A stretch of DNA of 64,000 nt from Limnohabitans kasalickyi (GTDB lineage Bacteria > Pseudomonadota > Gammaproteobacteria > Burkholderiales > Burkholderiaceae_C): contig OZ248416.1 in the NCBI GenBank assembly GCA_965234325.1, forward strand, positions 248,001-312,000, read 5' to 3'. The position numbers and the translations under genes are program-made. A model generated the notes under the pieces. That model had not been told where the DNA came from, did not search any database, and worked only from the letters and a program-made list of their open reading frames with translations. Positions 16,638-24,737 of this stretch are shown piece after piece. Each line of letters starts with the position of its first letter. Positions within the stretch are counted from its first letter, which is position 1.

Positions 16638-17678
16638 TCAGCGGATGGGCATGGCGTATTGCAAACCGCCTTTGCTCCACTGAGCATTCAGGCCGCGCTT
16701 GAGACCTAGGGGTGTTTTTTCGCCCAAGTGACGCTCGAACATTTCACCGTAATTGCCCACGGCGCCAACCGCACGCGCCAACCATTCGCGGTCTAGCCCG
16801 AGTAACTTGCCTGTGTCATCCGATTTACCAAGCAAGCGCAGTACCACGGGGTCGGTGCTCTCTGTTTTGAGTTGCTCGACGTTGGCGGTCGTGATGCCGA
16901 CTTCTTCGGCCTCAATCAAGCCATACACCGTCCACTTAACGATGGCCAACCATTCGTCATCACCTCGGCGCACCATAGGACCCAAGGGTTCTTTGGAAAT
17001 CAGTTCGGGCAGGATGACGTGGTCTTTCGGAGTCTTGGCTTCTTTGGCGCGGACAGAAGCCAAACCAGAGGCGTCGGTGGTGTAGGCCTTGCAACGGCCC
17101 GCAAAGTAAGCTGCATTGGCAGCATCAAACTTTTCAAACACCACGGGTTTGATGTCCAGTTTGTTAGCGCGTGAAAAATCGGTCAGGTTCTTTTCGGTGG
17201 TGGTGCCCGATTGCACGCACACGGTCGCACCTTTGAGTTGCTTGGCACTTTTGAGGTTGTTCTTGGCCGGCGTCATGAAGCCTTGGCCGTCGTAATAGGT
17301 CACGGCCGTTTGGTGCAAGCCCATAGAGGCATCGCGTGTCAGAGTGAACGTGGTGTTGCGTGAGAGCACATCCACCTCGCCCGATTGCAAAGCGGTAAAA
17401 CGCTGAGGGGCAGACAGGGGTACGTAGCGCACCTTGTCGGCACTGCCCAACACGGCAGCGGCGACGGCGCGGCAGACGTCCACATCCAAACCTGTCCATT
17501 TGCCTTGGCTGTCGGCAGCCCCAAAGCCGGCCAAACCGGTATTCACCCCGCACACCACTTGGTCGCGTTGTTTGACGGTGTCTAAGGTCTTGCCAGCCCA
17601 TGCGTTGACCGCGCCAGCGGCCAGTAAAACCAAGGCAACGACGGTGTGCGACTTACGACGAGTTGAGGGTGATTGCAT
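16638..17678 (-). CDS. aapJ: Amino-acid ABC transporter substrate-binding protein AapJ-type
   Basis: A 346-residue periplasmic solute-binding protein of family 3. The signal peptide ends near AWAGK. The first domain begins with TLDTVKQRDQVVCGVNTG, and GKWTGLDVDVCRAVA follows. AGGAGA precedes the ATG. It is the promoter-proximal gene of aapJQMP. The likely substrates are general L-amino acids, but specificity cannot be read from the sequence. Its start faces the second sulfate-binding gene across a 206-bp divergent region. Confidence 0.9.
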   Translation of the reverse strand: MQSPSTRRKSHTVVALVLLAAGAVNAWAGKTLDTVKQRDQVVCGVNTGLAGFGAADSQGKWTGLDVDVCRAVAAAVLGSADKVRYVPLSAPQRFTALQSGEVDVLSRNTTFTLTRDASMGLHQTAVTYYDGQGFMTPAKNNLKSAKQLKGATVCVQSGTTTEKNLTDFSRANKLDIKPVVFEKFDAANAAYFAGRCKAYTTDASGLASVRAKEAKTPKDHVILPELISKEPLGPMVRRGDDEWLAIVKWTVYGLIEAEEVGITTANVEQLKTESTDPVVLRLLGKSDDTGKLLGLDREWLARAVGAVGNYGEMFERHLGEKTPLGLKRGLNAQWSKGGLQYAMPIR

Positions 17679-17778
17679 GGGGTCTCCTACTTATAAAAAT
17701 TACGAAATGCATTGTCCGTCAAATGCCAAAACCCTTGGCTCGATGCGGCCTGTGGCTGCATAGATGAATTAGCTATTA

Positions 17779-17802
17779 ACAAACTACAAAACTGTAGTTT
17801 GT
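17779..17802. promoter_or_regulatory. Perfect 10-bp inverted repeat upstream of sulfate ABC operon
   Basis: ACAAACTACA and TGTAGTTTGT flank a 4-nt spacer (AAAC). The dyad is 82 bp before the second sulfate-binding gene and 100 bp from aapJ. The size and position suit an operator for one or both units. The block ATTAACAA at 17775-17782 also occurs at 12625-12632 upstream of the first sulfate-binding gene, so a shared sulfur regulator (for example CysB/Cbl) is possible. A factor-independent terminator is unlikely because no T-run follows. Confidence 0.45.
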
Positions 17803-17884
17803 GAATGACGGGCGCCTACCCACAATCGCGCCCATGTTTCAAACACGCCCCCCTCTCATCTCATTCCTTGGAGCTTCAAACGGT

Positions 17885-18877
17885 ATGAAAAAATTTCTAC
17901 ACACCACCTTGGCCGCTGCGCTCTTGGCAGTCAGCTCTTTGGCTTGCGCACAAACCTTGCTGAACGCGTCTTATGACGTGGCGCGCGAGTTTTACAAAGA
18001 CTACAACGCCGCCTTTGTGGCCCACTACAAAAAGACCTCGGGCAAAGACATCAAGGTCGACCAAGCCCATGGAGGCTCTAGCGCACAAGCGCGTGCGGTG
18101 AACGATGGTTTGGATGCCGATGTGGTCAGCATGAACACCACCACCGACATCGAGTTTTTGGCCAGCACGGGCGTGGTGGCCAAAGACTGGGCGAAGAAGT
18201 TTCCTAACAACGCATCGCCCACCACCTCGACCATGTTGTTCCTCACGCGCAACGGCAACCCCAAGGGCATCAAAGATTGGGACGACCTGATCAAGCCTGG
18301 CGTGCAAGTCATCATCGTCAACCCCAAAACAGGTGGCAACGGCCGTATGGCGTATTTGGCTGCTTGGGCGTATGCCCGTAAAAAAGGTCAAACCGATGCA
18401 CAAGCGGCAGAGTTTGTGGCCAAGCTGTTCAAGAACGTGCCGGTGCTCGCCAAAGGTGGCCGTGATGCGACCACCATCTTTTTGCAACGCAACATTGGCG
18501 ATGTGTTGGTGACCTTTGAATCTGAGGTCGTGTCCGTGGACCGTGAGTTTGGCGAAGGCAAGGTGGATGCGGTACATCCCTCCATCAGCATCATTGCTGA
18601 AAACCCAGTCGCTGTGGTGGAGCGCACTGTGAACAAAAAAGGCACAGGCGAATTGGCCACGGCCTATTTGAACTACTTGTATTCAGACGAAGCGCAAGAA
18701 ATTGCCGCCAAGCATGCCTTGCGCCCACGTTCGTCCGCGTTGTTGAAGAAATACGCGTCGACCTTCAAGCCCATTCAGTTGGTGCCGGTGAGCGAGTATT
18801 TTGGTTCGTTAAGCGAGGCACAAAAAGTCCACTTCAATGATGGCGGTCAGTTCGACAAGATTTACACACTGAAGTAA
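17885..18877 (+). CDS. Sulfate ABC transporter substrate-binding protein (copy 2)
   Basis: A 330-residue periplasmic sulfate-binding protein (Sbp/CysP family). ATG 17885 opens a Sec signal MKKFLHTTLAAALLAVSS (cleavage near ACAQ); the longer ORF upstream lacks a ribosome site. Motifs LLNASYDVARE, AHGGSSAQAR and DWDDLIKPG match copy 1. It is the first gene of a sulfate importer operon, 6 bp ahead of cysT. Confidence 0.92.
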   Translation: MKKFLHTTLAAALLAVSSLACAQTLLNASYDVAREFYKDYNAAFVAHYKKTSGKDIKVDQAHGGSSAQARAVNDGLDADVVSMNTTTDIEFLASTGVVAKDWAKKFPNNASPTTSTMLFLTRNGNPKGIKDWDDLIKPGVQVIIVNPKTGGNGRMAYLAAWAYARKKGQTDAQAAEFVAKLFKNVPVLAKGGRDATTIFLQRNIGDVLVTFESEVVSVDREFGEGKVDAVHPSISIIAENPVAVVERTVNKKGTGELATAYLNYLYSDEAQEIAAKHALRPRSSALLKKYASTFKPIQLVPVSEYFGSLSEAQKVHFNDGGQFDKIYTLK

Positions 18878-18883
18878 TTGTTC

Positions 18884-19738
18884 ATGGCATTGTTTTCTCT
18901 GGCGCGCAGCCACAAGGCGGCGCGTGTTCTTCCTGGCTTCAACATCACGCTTGGTTTCACGCTCACTTACTTGAGCTTGATTGTGTTGATCCCTCTCTCT
19001 GCTTTGGTCTTCAAAACCTTCACGCTGACATGGGAGCAATTTTGGGCAGCCGTCACCGGCCCCCGCGTGATGGCGTCGTATCGCTTGACGTTTGGTGCGT
19101 CGCTGATTGCGGCTTTGGTCAACGTGGTGTTTGGCTTACTCGTGGCTTGGGTGCTGGTGCGCTACGACTTCTTTGGCAAAAAGGTGGTCGACGCATTGGT
19201 GGACTTGCCCTTTGCTTTGCCCACGGCGGTAGCGGGTATTTCGCTCACCGCGTTGTTGGCGGGTAACGGCTGGATCGGTCAGTACTTAGAGCCCATGGGC
19301 ATCCAACTCGCGTTCAACCCCAACGGCGTGGTGATAGCGCTGATCTTCATTGGCTTGCCCTTTGTGGTGCGGACCGTGCAGCCGGTGTTGGAAGACGCAG
19401 AGAAAGAGCTCGAAGAGGCGGCCACTTGCTTGGGTGCTACGCGCTGGCAAACCTTCACGCGGGTGATTTTTCCCAGCATCGCGCCTGCCTTGTTAACCGG
19501 CTTTGCCATGGCGTTTGCGCGTGCGATTGGTGAATACGGCTCGGTCATTTTCATTGCGGGCAATATGCCCATGGTGTCTGAAATCACGCCGCTCATCATC
19601 ATCGGTAAGTTGGAGCAATACGACTACGCCGGTGCGACTGCGGTGGCGGTGGTGATGTTGGTCATCTCGTTCATTTTGTTGTTGGTCATCAATGCCCTGC
19701 AAGCTTGGCAGCGTCGCCACACAGGAGCCCCAGCATGA
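18884..19738 (+). CDS. cysT: Sulfate ABC transporter permease CysT
   Basis: A 284-residue inner-membrane permease (CysT/CysU) with about six transmembrane helices. The EAATCLGATRWQTF loop docks on CysA. ATG 18884 is used; a TTG six bases upstream is the only alternative. The stop overlaps the cysW start by ATGA. Together with CysW it forms the sulfate/thiosulfate channel. Confidence 0.92.
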   Translation: MALFSLARSHKAARVLPGFNITLGFTLTYLSLIVLIPLSALVFKTFTLTWEQFWAAVTGPRVMASYRLTFGASLIAALVNVVFGLLVAWVLVRYDFFGKKVVDALVDLPFALPTAVAGISLTALLAGNGWIGQYLEPMGIQLAFNPNGVVIALIFIGLPFVVRTVQPVLEDAEKELEEAATCLGATRWQTFTRVIFPSIAPALLTGFAMAFARAIGEYGSVIFIAGNMPMVSEITPLIIIGKLEQYDYAGATAVAVVMLVISFILLLVINALQAWQRRHTGAPA

Positions 19739-20628
19739 GTACCACGATGAATCCTTCACAGCGTCGCGCGCAAGCGGGTACGACCGAGCCCGCCTGGGTG
19801 CGCTACAGCCTGATTGGTGTGGCGTTGACCTTCATGTTTTTCTTCTTGGTCTTGCCTTTGGCGGCGGTTTTTACCGAAGCCTTGCGTAAAGGTTTTGACG
19901 CGTATTGGGTGGCCTTGCAAGAGCCCGATGCTTGGTCGGCCATTCGCTTGACCTTCATCACTGCACTCATTGCTGTGCCATTGAACTTGGTGTTTGGCGT
20001 GGCGGCTGCTTGGGCGATTGCCAAATATGAATTCACAGGCAAAGCGTTTTTAACCACGCTCGTGGACTTGCCGTTTTCGGTATCGCCGGTTGTAGCGGGT
20101 CTGATCTACGTGCTGATGTTTGGTGCACAAGGTTGGTTTGGCCCTTGGCTGCAAGCGAACGACATCCGAATCATCTTTGCGGTGCCTGGCATTGTGTTGG
20201 CCACCGTGTTTGTCACGTTCCCCTTCATCGCACGTGAGCTGATTCCGCTCATGCAAGCGCAGGGCAATGACGAAGAGCAAGCGGCTATTGTGTTGGGCGC
20301 CACAGGCTGGCAAACCTTTTGGTATGTCACGCTGCCCAACATCAAGTGGGGTTTGATTTACGGCGTCATTTTGTGTAACGCCCGTGCCATGGGTGAATTT
20401 GGTGCGGTTTCGGTGGTGTCAGGCCACATTCGCGGGCAGACCAACACCATGCCATTGCATGTGGAAATTTTGTACAACGAATACCAGTCGGTGGCGGCGT
20501 TTGCCGTGGCCTCGCTGTTGGCTTTGTTGGCTGTCGTGACCTTGGCGATCAAGTCTGTGGTGGAGTGGCGTCATGCGCGTGAGCTGAAAGCCACGGCTGA
20601 TTTGCCGCCCGAACAGCCCCATGCATGA
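19735..20628 (+). CDS. cysW: Sulfate ABC transporter permease CysW
   Basis: A 297-residue permease, the second channel subunit of the sulfate importer. It has about six helices and the coupling loop AAIVLGATGWQTFWYV. The start overlaps the cysT stop (ATGA) and follows ACAGGAG. cysA follows after 67 bp. Confidence 0.92.
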   Translation: MSTTMNPSQRRAQAGTTEPAWVRYSLIGVALTFMFFFLVLPLAAVFTEALRKGFDAYWVALQEPDAWSAIRLTFITALIAVPLNLVFGVAAAWAIAKYEFTGKAFLTTLVDLPFSVSPVVAGLIYVLMFGAQGWFGPWLQANDIRIIFAVPGIVLATVFVTFPFIARELIPLMQAQGNDEEQAAIVLGATGWQTFWYVTLPNIKWGLIYGVILCNARAMGEFGAVSVVSGHIRGQTNTMPLHVEILYNEYQSVAAFAVASLLALLAVVTLAIKSVVEWRHARELKATADLPPEQPHA

Positions 20629-20695
20629 ATGCGCTCAACCCACACGCCTCAATGCAAAGCGTCTACGCCAAATTTAAGAATACGAGTATCGAATC

Positions 20696-21790
20696 ATGAG
20701 CATCGAAATCAGAAACATCCACAAACAATTTGGCGACTTCCAAGCGCTGGGCGATGTGAGCCTAGACATTCATTCTGGCGAGTTGATCGCTTTGTTGGGC
20801 CCATCGGGCTGCGGAAAAACCACCTTGCTGCGCATCATCGCGGGTTTGGAAAACGCAGATGCGGGCACTATTTTGTTCAGCGGTGAAGACACCACCCATG
20901 TGCATGTGCGCGAGCGTCAAGTGGGCTTTGTGTTTCAACACTATGCCTTGTTCCGCCACATGACGGTGTTTGAAAACGTGGCCTTTGGCTTGCGCGTGAA
21001 GCCGCGCAACGAACGCCCCAGCGAAGAGCAAATCAAAAAGAAGGTTCACGACTTGTTGAGCTTGGTGCAGCTGGATTGGTTGGCCGACCGCTACCCATCG
21101 CAGCTTTCAGGTGGCCAACGTCAACGCATTGCCTTGGCACGCGCCTTAGCGGTGGAGCCCAAAGTGTTGTTGCTGGACGAGCCCTTTGGGGCCTTGGACG
21201 CCAAGGTGCGCAAAGAGTTGCGTCGCTGGTTGCGCCGCTTGCACGACGACTTGAACGTGACGACCATTTTTGTGACGCACGACCAAGAAGAAGCCCTCGA
21301 AGTGGCTGACCGCGTGGTGGTGATGAACAAAGGCCATGTCGAACAAGTGGGCAGCCCACAAGAGGTGTGGGAGCACCCGGCTAGCCCGTTTGTGTATGGC
21401 TTCTTGGGTGATGTGAACTTGTTCCATGGCCGTGCCCACGAAGGCGAAATGCACATTGGTGTGGAAGACCAAACGATGCGAATGGCCAGCCCCGAGCACC
21501 ACTCTGCAAAGGACGCCAAAGCCTTTGCTTATGTACGCCCCCACGACCTCGATGTGCGTCGTTACGCATCCGGCAGAGACGACGAAGGCGGCATTGTTGC
21601 GCAACTCACCCGTGCCATCGTGGTCGGGCCCATTGCGCGTTTGGAGTTGTTCGCGGCTGAGGGCGGTGCTGCGTCAGATCAGCAGATCATTGAAGCGCAA
21701 ATCCCTGCATCGCAGTTCTACGAGCAGGGATTTATTGAGGGTGAGACCTTGGTGCTCACACCACGCAAAGCGCGGGTGTTTGTGGCCTAA
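20696..21790 (+). CDS. cysA: Sulfate/thiosulfate ABC transporter ATP-binding protein CysA
   Basis: A 364-residue ATPase energising sulfate uptake. Walker A is GPSGCGKTT (35-43), the signature is LSGGQRQRIALARAL and Walker B is LLLDEPFGALDA. A C-terminal TOBE-like regulatory domain spans about residues 240-364. It is the last gene of sbp-cysTWA. Confidence 0.94.
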   Translation: MSIEIRNIHKQFGDFQALGDVSLDIHSGELIALLGPSGCGKTTLLRIIAGLENADAGTILFSGEDTTHVHVRERQVGFVFQHYALFRHMTVFENVAFGLRVKPRNERPSEEQIKKKVHDLLSLVQLDWLADRYPSQLSGGQRQRIALARALAVEPKVLLLDEPFGALDAKVRKELRRWLRRLHDDLNVTTIFVTHDQEEALEVADRVVVMNKGHVEQVGSPQEVWEHPASPFVYGFLGDVNLFHGRAHEGEMHIGVEDQTMRMASPEHHSAKDAKAFAYVRPHDLDVRRYASGRDDEGGIVAQLTRAIVVGPIARLELFAAEGGAASDQQIIEAQIPASQFYEQGFIEGETLVLTPRKARVFVA

Positions 21791-21819
21791 CTTCCAGCTG
21801 TTTCAGTGAGTTGGTGGGC

Positions 21820-22725
21820 TCAGACGTATTGCTTGAACCAAGCCACCGCGCGGCTCCAGCCATCCGCCGCAGGGGCTGCACGGTAGCTGGCGCGGTAGTC
21901 GGCATGAAACGCGTGAGGTGCGTCTGGGTAAACCACAAATTCTGAGGCCTTGGCCGCAGTGTTGCCTTTGGCCGCTGCTTGCGCCAAGGCACCTTTCATC
22001 GCGTCGACCGACGTCACAGGAATGCCCGTGTCTGCAGCACCGTACAAGCCCAGTACGGGGGCTTTCAACACAGTAGCCAACTCGATGGGATGCTTGGGGT
22101 TGTTGGCATTGGTTTGTCCTTCCATGCGACCGTACCAAGCCACGCCAGCTTTAATTTTTGGGTTGTGAGACGCATAGAGCCAAGTGATGCGACCGCCCCA
22201 GCAAAAGCCCGTGATGGCAACTCGGTCTGGATTGCCGCCGTGGGTTGCGGCCCAAGCCAAACAGGCGTCTAAGTCGCTCATCACTTGGGCGTCAGGCACT
22301 TTGGAGATGATTTCCGATTGCAGTTTGGCAATTTCGCCATACATGCTGGGATCACCTTGGCGCACGAACATTTCAGGCGCGATGGCCAAGTAACCGAGCT
22401 TGGCAAAGCGTCGTGTGACATCTGCAATGTACTCATGGACACCGAAAATTTCCGAAATGACCAAGACAACAGGCAGATTCTTTTGACCCGCAGGAGCAGA
22501 TCGGTAAGCGGGCATTTGAAAGCCATTGACGCTGATCATCACTTCGCCTTCTACCAAGCCTTCACCCGAGGTTTTGATCGCTGTTTGTGCCATCAATGGC
22601 ATGGCTGCAGCGGCATAGCCTAAGCCCAACGCAGATTGCAAAGCCAGACGTCTCGTGGGTGGGGTATGAGACTGTCCGTCGTGGTTGAGCAGAGCTTGGG
22701 TGTCTTGAATGGCGTTCGTGTTCAT
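21820..22725 (-). CDS. Dienelactone hydrolase-family protein
   Basis: A 301-residue alpha/beta hydrolase. The nucleophile motif is GFCWGG (a Cys nucleophile as in true dienelactone hydrolases), and PHAFHADY supplies the catalytic His. The N-terminus has a Tat-like stretch TRRLALQSALGLGYA, suggesting export. The substrate is not established. It converges with cysA and is divergent from the MFS gene over a 202-bp gap. Confidence 0.85.
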   Translation of the reverse strand: MNTNAIQDTQALLNHDGQSHTPPTRRLALQSALGLGYAAAAMPLMAQTAIKTSGEGLVEGEVMISVNGFQMPAYRSAPAGQKNLPVVLVISEIFGVHEYIADVTRRFAKLGYLAIAPEMFVRQGDPSMYGEIAKLQSEIISKVPDAQVMSDLDACLAWAATHGGNPDRVAITGFCWGGRITWLYASHNPKIKAGVAWYGRMEGQTNANNPKHPIELATVLKAPVLGLYGAADTGIPVTSVDAMKGALAQAAAKGNTAAKASEFVVYPDAPHAFHADYRASYRAAPAADGWSRAVAWFKQYV

Positions 22726-22927
22726 ATGTTTACCTGTGCGTGTGGGACAAAATGTGGGTCAAGCTTACGATGAATCGTGAAATGGGGCTTCGCTTCAAAA
22801 TGAATTCCCTCCAACAGAATTTAGATTGTTATTGCGGGCTTAAATATAAGCCATCAATGATTCATCGATACAATTTCAAGCAACCCACCCAGGCCAAACC
22901 AGCCTGTCTTCATTTCTTAAGGTCGCC

Positions 22928-24097
22928 ATGAACCGTCATTTGTTGCTGCTCGCCATCGCCCAGGGCTTGTTCCTGACCAACAACGTGACCTTCATTGCGA
23001 TCAATGGTTTGGTGGGTTTGAGTTTGGCGCCACAAGCGTGGATGGCCACGCTGCCTGTGATGGGCTATGTGGTGGGCGGTGCACTCAGCACGGGCTTGGT
23101 GGCCAAATCGCAGCAACGTTTTGGACGCAAGGGCTCGTTTCAACTCGGGTTGTTGGTGGCGTTGCTGTCTGCTGCGTTGGGCGCATTTGCGGTGCTTGCA
23201 CAATCATTTTGGCTGTTGGTCACGGCCACGGTGGTGGCGGGTTACTACAGCGCCAACGGTCAGTTGTACCGCTTTGCTGCAGCTGAATTGTGCAAGCCCG
23301 ACTACCGGGAGAAAGCGGTGTCGTTGGTGATGGCGGGGGGCTTGATCGGCGCCATCATCGGTCCCAACTTAGCGATTCAAACCAAAAGCATGTTTGGTCT
23401 GCCGTTTGCAGGCGCTTACGTGGCGCTGATAGGGGTCGCTGCTTTGTCGATGGCCGTCATGAGCCGCATTGAATTTCCCCCGGTGCCCGTTGCCAAAGTA
23501 GACGATGGACAGGGCCGTCCTTTGCGCGTGATCATGCGACAGCCCGTATTTGTGATTGCCACTCTGGCTGCAGCTTTAGGTTACGGCGTGATGAACCTGC
23601 TTATGGCGGCCACACCCTTGGCTATGCAAGTGTGTGGTTTGCCTTTTGAAGACACGGCTTGGGTGCTGCAATGGCATGTGATTGGCATGTTTGCACCAGG
23701 CTTTTTCACGGGCCATTTGATCAAACGCTTTGGCGTGCTGCCCATCATGGGCGTTGGCGTGGTGCTCAACGCGGCGTGTATTGCCATCGCGTTGTCGGGC
23801 ACCGATGTGCACCAATTTTTACTGGCTTTGTTTTTGCTGGGTGTGGGCTGGAACTTCTTGTTCACAGGCAGCACCACGTTGTCGATGCAGGCGTACACCG
23901 CGGCTGAAAAAAATCGCGCACAAGCCGCCATCAATTTTTGTGTATTTACGACCATGGCATTCACGTCGTTTGCATCGGGTGCTTTGGTCACCAGCCAAGG
24001 CTGGGCTTGGCTCAATTGGGGCTCTTTGCTCCCCGTGGCGATGACGGGGGCGGGTTTGTTGTGGCTGGCTAAGCAACGAAGCCCCAGCGCGCCATGA
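22928..24097 (+). CDS. Major facilitator superfamily permease
   Basis: A 389-residue MFS protein with about 12 hydrophobic segments. The inter-helix 2/3 loop reads KSQQRFGRKGSF, close to the MFS G-x-x-x-D-R-x-G-R-K type motif. The substrate cannot be told from the sequence. Monocistronic, with a long hairpin at its stop codon. Confidence 0.82.
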   Translation: MNRHLLLLAIAQGLFLTNNVTFIAINGLVGLSLAPQAWMATLPVMGYVVGGALSTGLVAKSQQRFGRKGSFQLGLLVALLSAALGAFAVLAQSFWLLVTATVVAGYYSANGQLYRFAAAELCKPDYREKAVSLVMAGGLIGAIIGPNLAIQTKSMFGLPFAGAYVALIGVAALSMAVMSRIEFPPVPVAKVDDGQGRPLRVIMRQPVFVIATLAAALGYGVMNLLMAATPLAMQVCGLPFEDTAWVLQWHVIGMFAPGFFTGHLIKRFGVLPIMGVGVVLNAACIAIALSGTDVHQFLLALFLLGVGWNFLFTGSTTLSMQAYTAAEKNRAQAAINFCVFTTMAFTSFASGALVTSQGWAWLNWGSLLPVAMTGAGLLWLAKQRSPSAP

Positions 24098-24133
24098 TGT
24101 GGGCACGCTTGATGTGAATCAAGCGTGCCACAT
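24097..24133. terminator. Long hairpin between convergent MFS and cytochrome genes
   Basis: ATGTGGGCACGCTTGAT and ATCAAGCGTGCCACAT pair with one bulged G and a 4-nt loop. It begins on the last base of the MFS stop. No immediate T-run follows in either direction (GTTTT lies 8 bp away on the plus side). It probably ends transcription or stabilises both 3' ends. Confidence 0.5.
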
Positions 24134-24140
24134 TGGCGTT

Positions 24141-24737
24141 TTAAGGCAGGCTTCGGGCGTAGATCGCCATGGCTTCGATTTCTTCATCGGTCAAACTGCG
24201 CGCAGCGCTGGCCATGGTGCCGTCCATGTCTGCGCGAGCGCCAGAACGCAGGTTACGAAGTTGCGCAATGAAATATTCGCTGGATTGGCCAGACAGCCGT
24301 GGCACGTGTTTTTGCCCTTGCAGCTGTGCGCCATGGCATGACGAGCAATATTGCTGTTGCGCAATTTGCTGACCGCGTGTAATTTGCGCAGCGTCACCGC
24401 CGGCATGCGCTGGAGGCGCGGGCAGTTTGGCGTAGTGCGCCGCGATGTCGCGCATGTCTTGTTCGCTCAAGGTCGCGGCAATGGCTTCCATACCGCCGCC
24501 TTTGCGCCGTTGGTCGCGAAACTGCAGCAACTGATAAAAGATCGACAACTGTGGTTGCGCAGCCAAGTGAGGCGTGCCGGGGATGGCCGACACGCCGTTC
24601 TCTCCATGACAAGCCGCACACAGCTGTGCTTTGGCTTGTCCCGCCACCGCATCAGGTGCTGCAGTGGCGTAAGAGGTGGTGAGTGATAAGAAAAAAAAGG
24701 CCATTCCAGGAATGGCCTTTGAAACGTTCGAAAACAT
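24141..24737 (-). CDS. Diheme c4-type cytochrome
   Basis: A 198-residue diheme cytochrome c with motifs CAACH (40-44) and CSSCH (131-135), each heading a c4-like domain. Its first base overlaps the stop of the PQQ dehydrogenase (TAATG), so it is the likely electron acceptor of that enzyme. The start is uncertain: Met12 also opens a good signal peptide (MAFFFLSLTTSYATA). A perfect hairpin followed by eight T residues lies within codons 6-16, so upstream transcripts may be attenuated here. Confidence 0.85.
   Translation of the reverse strand: MFSNVSKAIPGMAFFFLSLTTSYATAAPDAVAGQAKAQLCAACHGENGVSAIPGTPHLAAQPQLSIFYQLLQFRDQRRKGGGMEAIAATLSEQDMRDIAAHYAKLPAPPAHAGGDAAQITRGQQIAQQQYCSSCHGAQLQGQKHVPRLSGQSSEYFIAQLRNLRSGARADMDGTMASAARSLTDEEIEAMAIYARSLP
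24691..24720 (-). terminator. Intrinsic terminator inside the 5' coding end of the diheme cytochrome
   Basis: On the minus strand AAAGGCCATTC and GAATGGCCTTT form an 11-bp stem with a 3-nt loop, running straight into T8. This has all marks of a factor-independent terminator, yet it lies inside the reading frame just after the PQQ dehydrogenase stop. It could set the ratio of dehydrogenase to cytochrome. Confidence 0.65.

Noticed and set aside
12577..18000. Insertion-sequence or transposon origin for the aapJQMP block
   Set aside because: No transposase, terminal inverted repeats or target-site duplications were seen at its borders. Only gene order suggests insertion.
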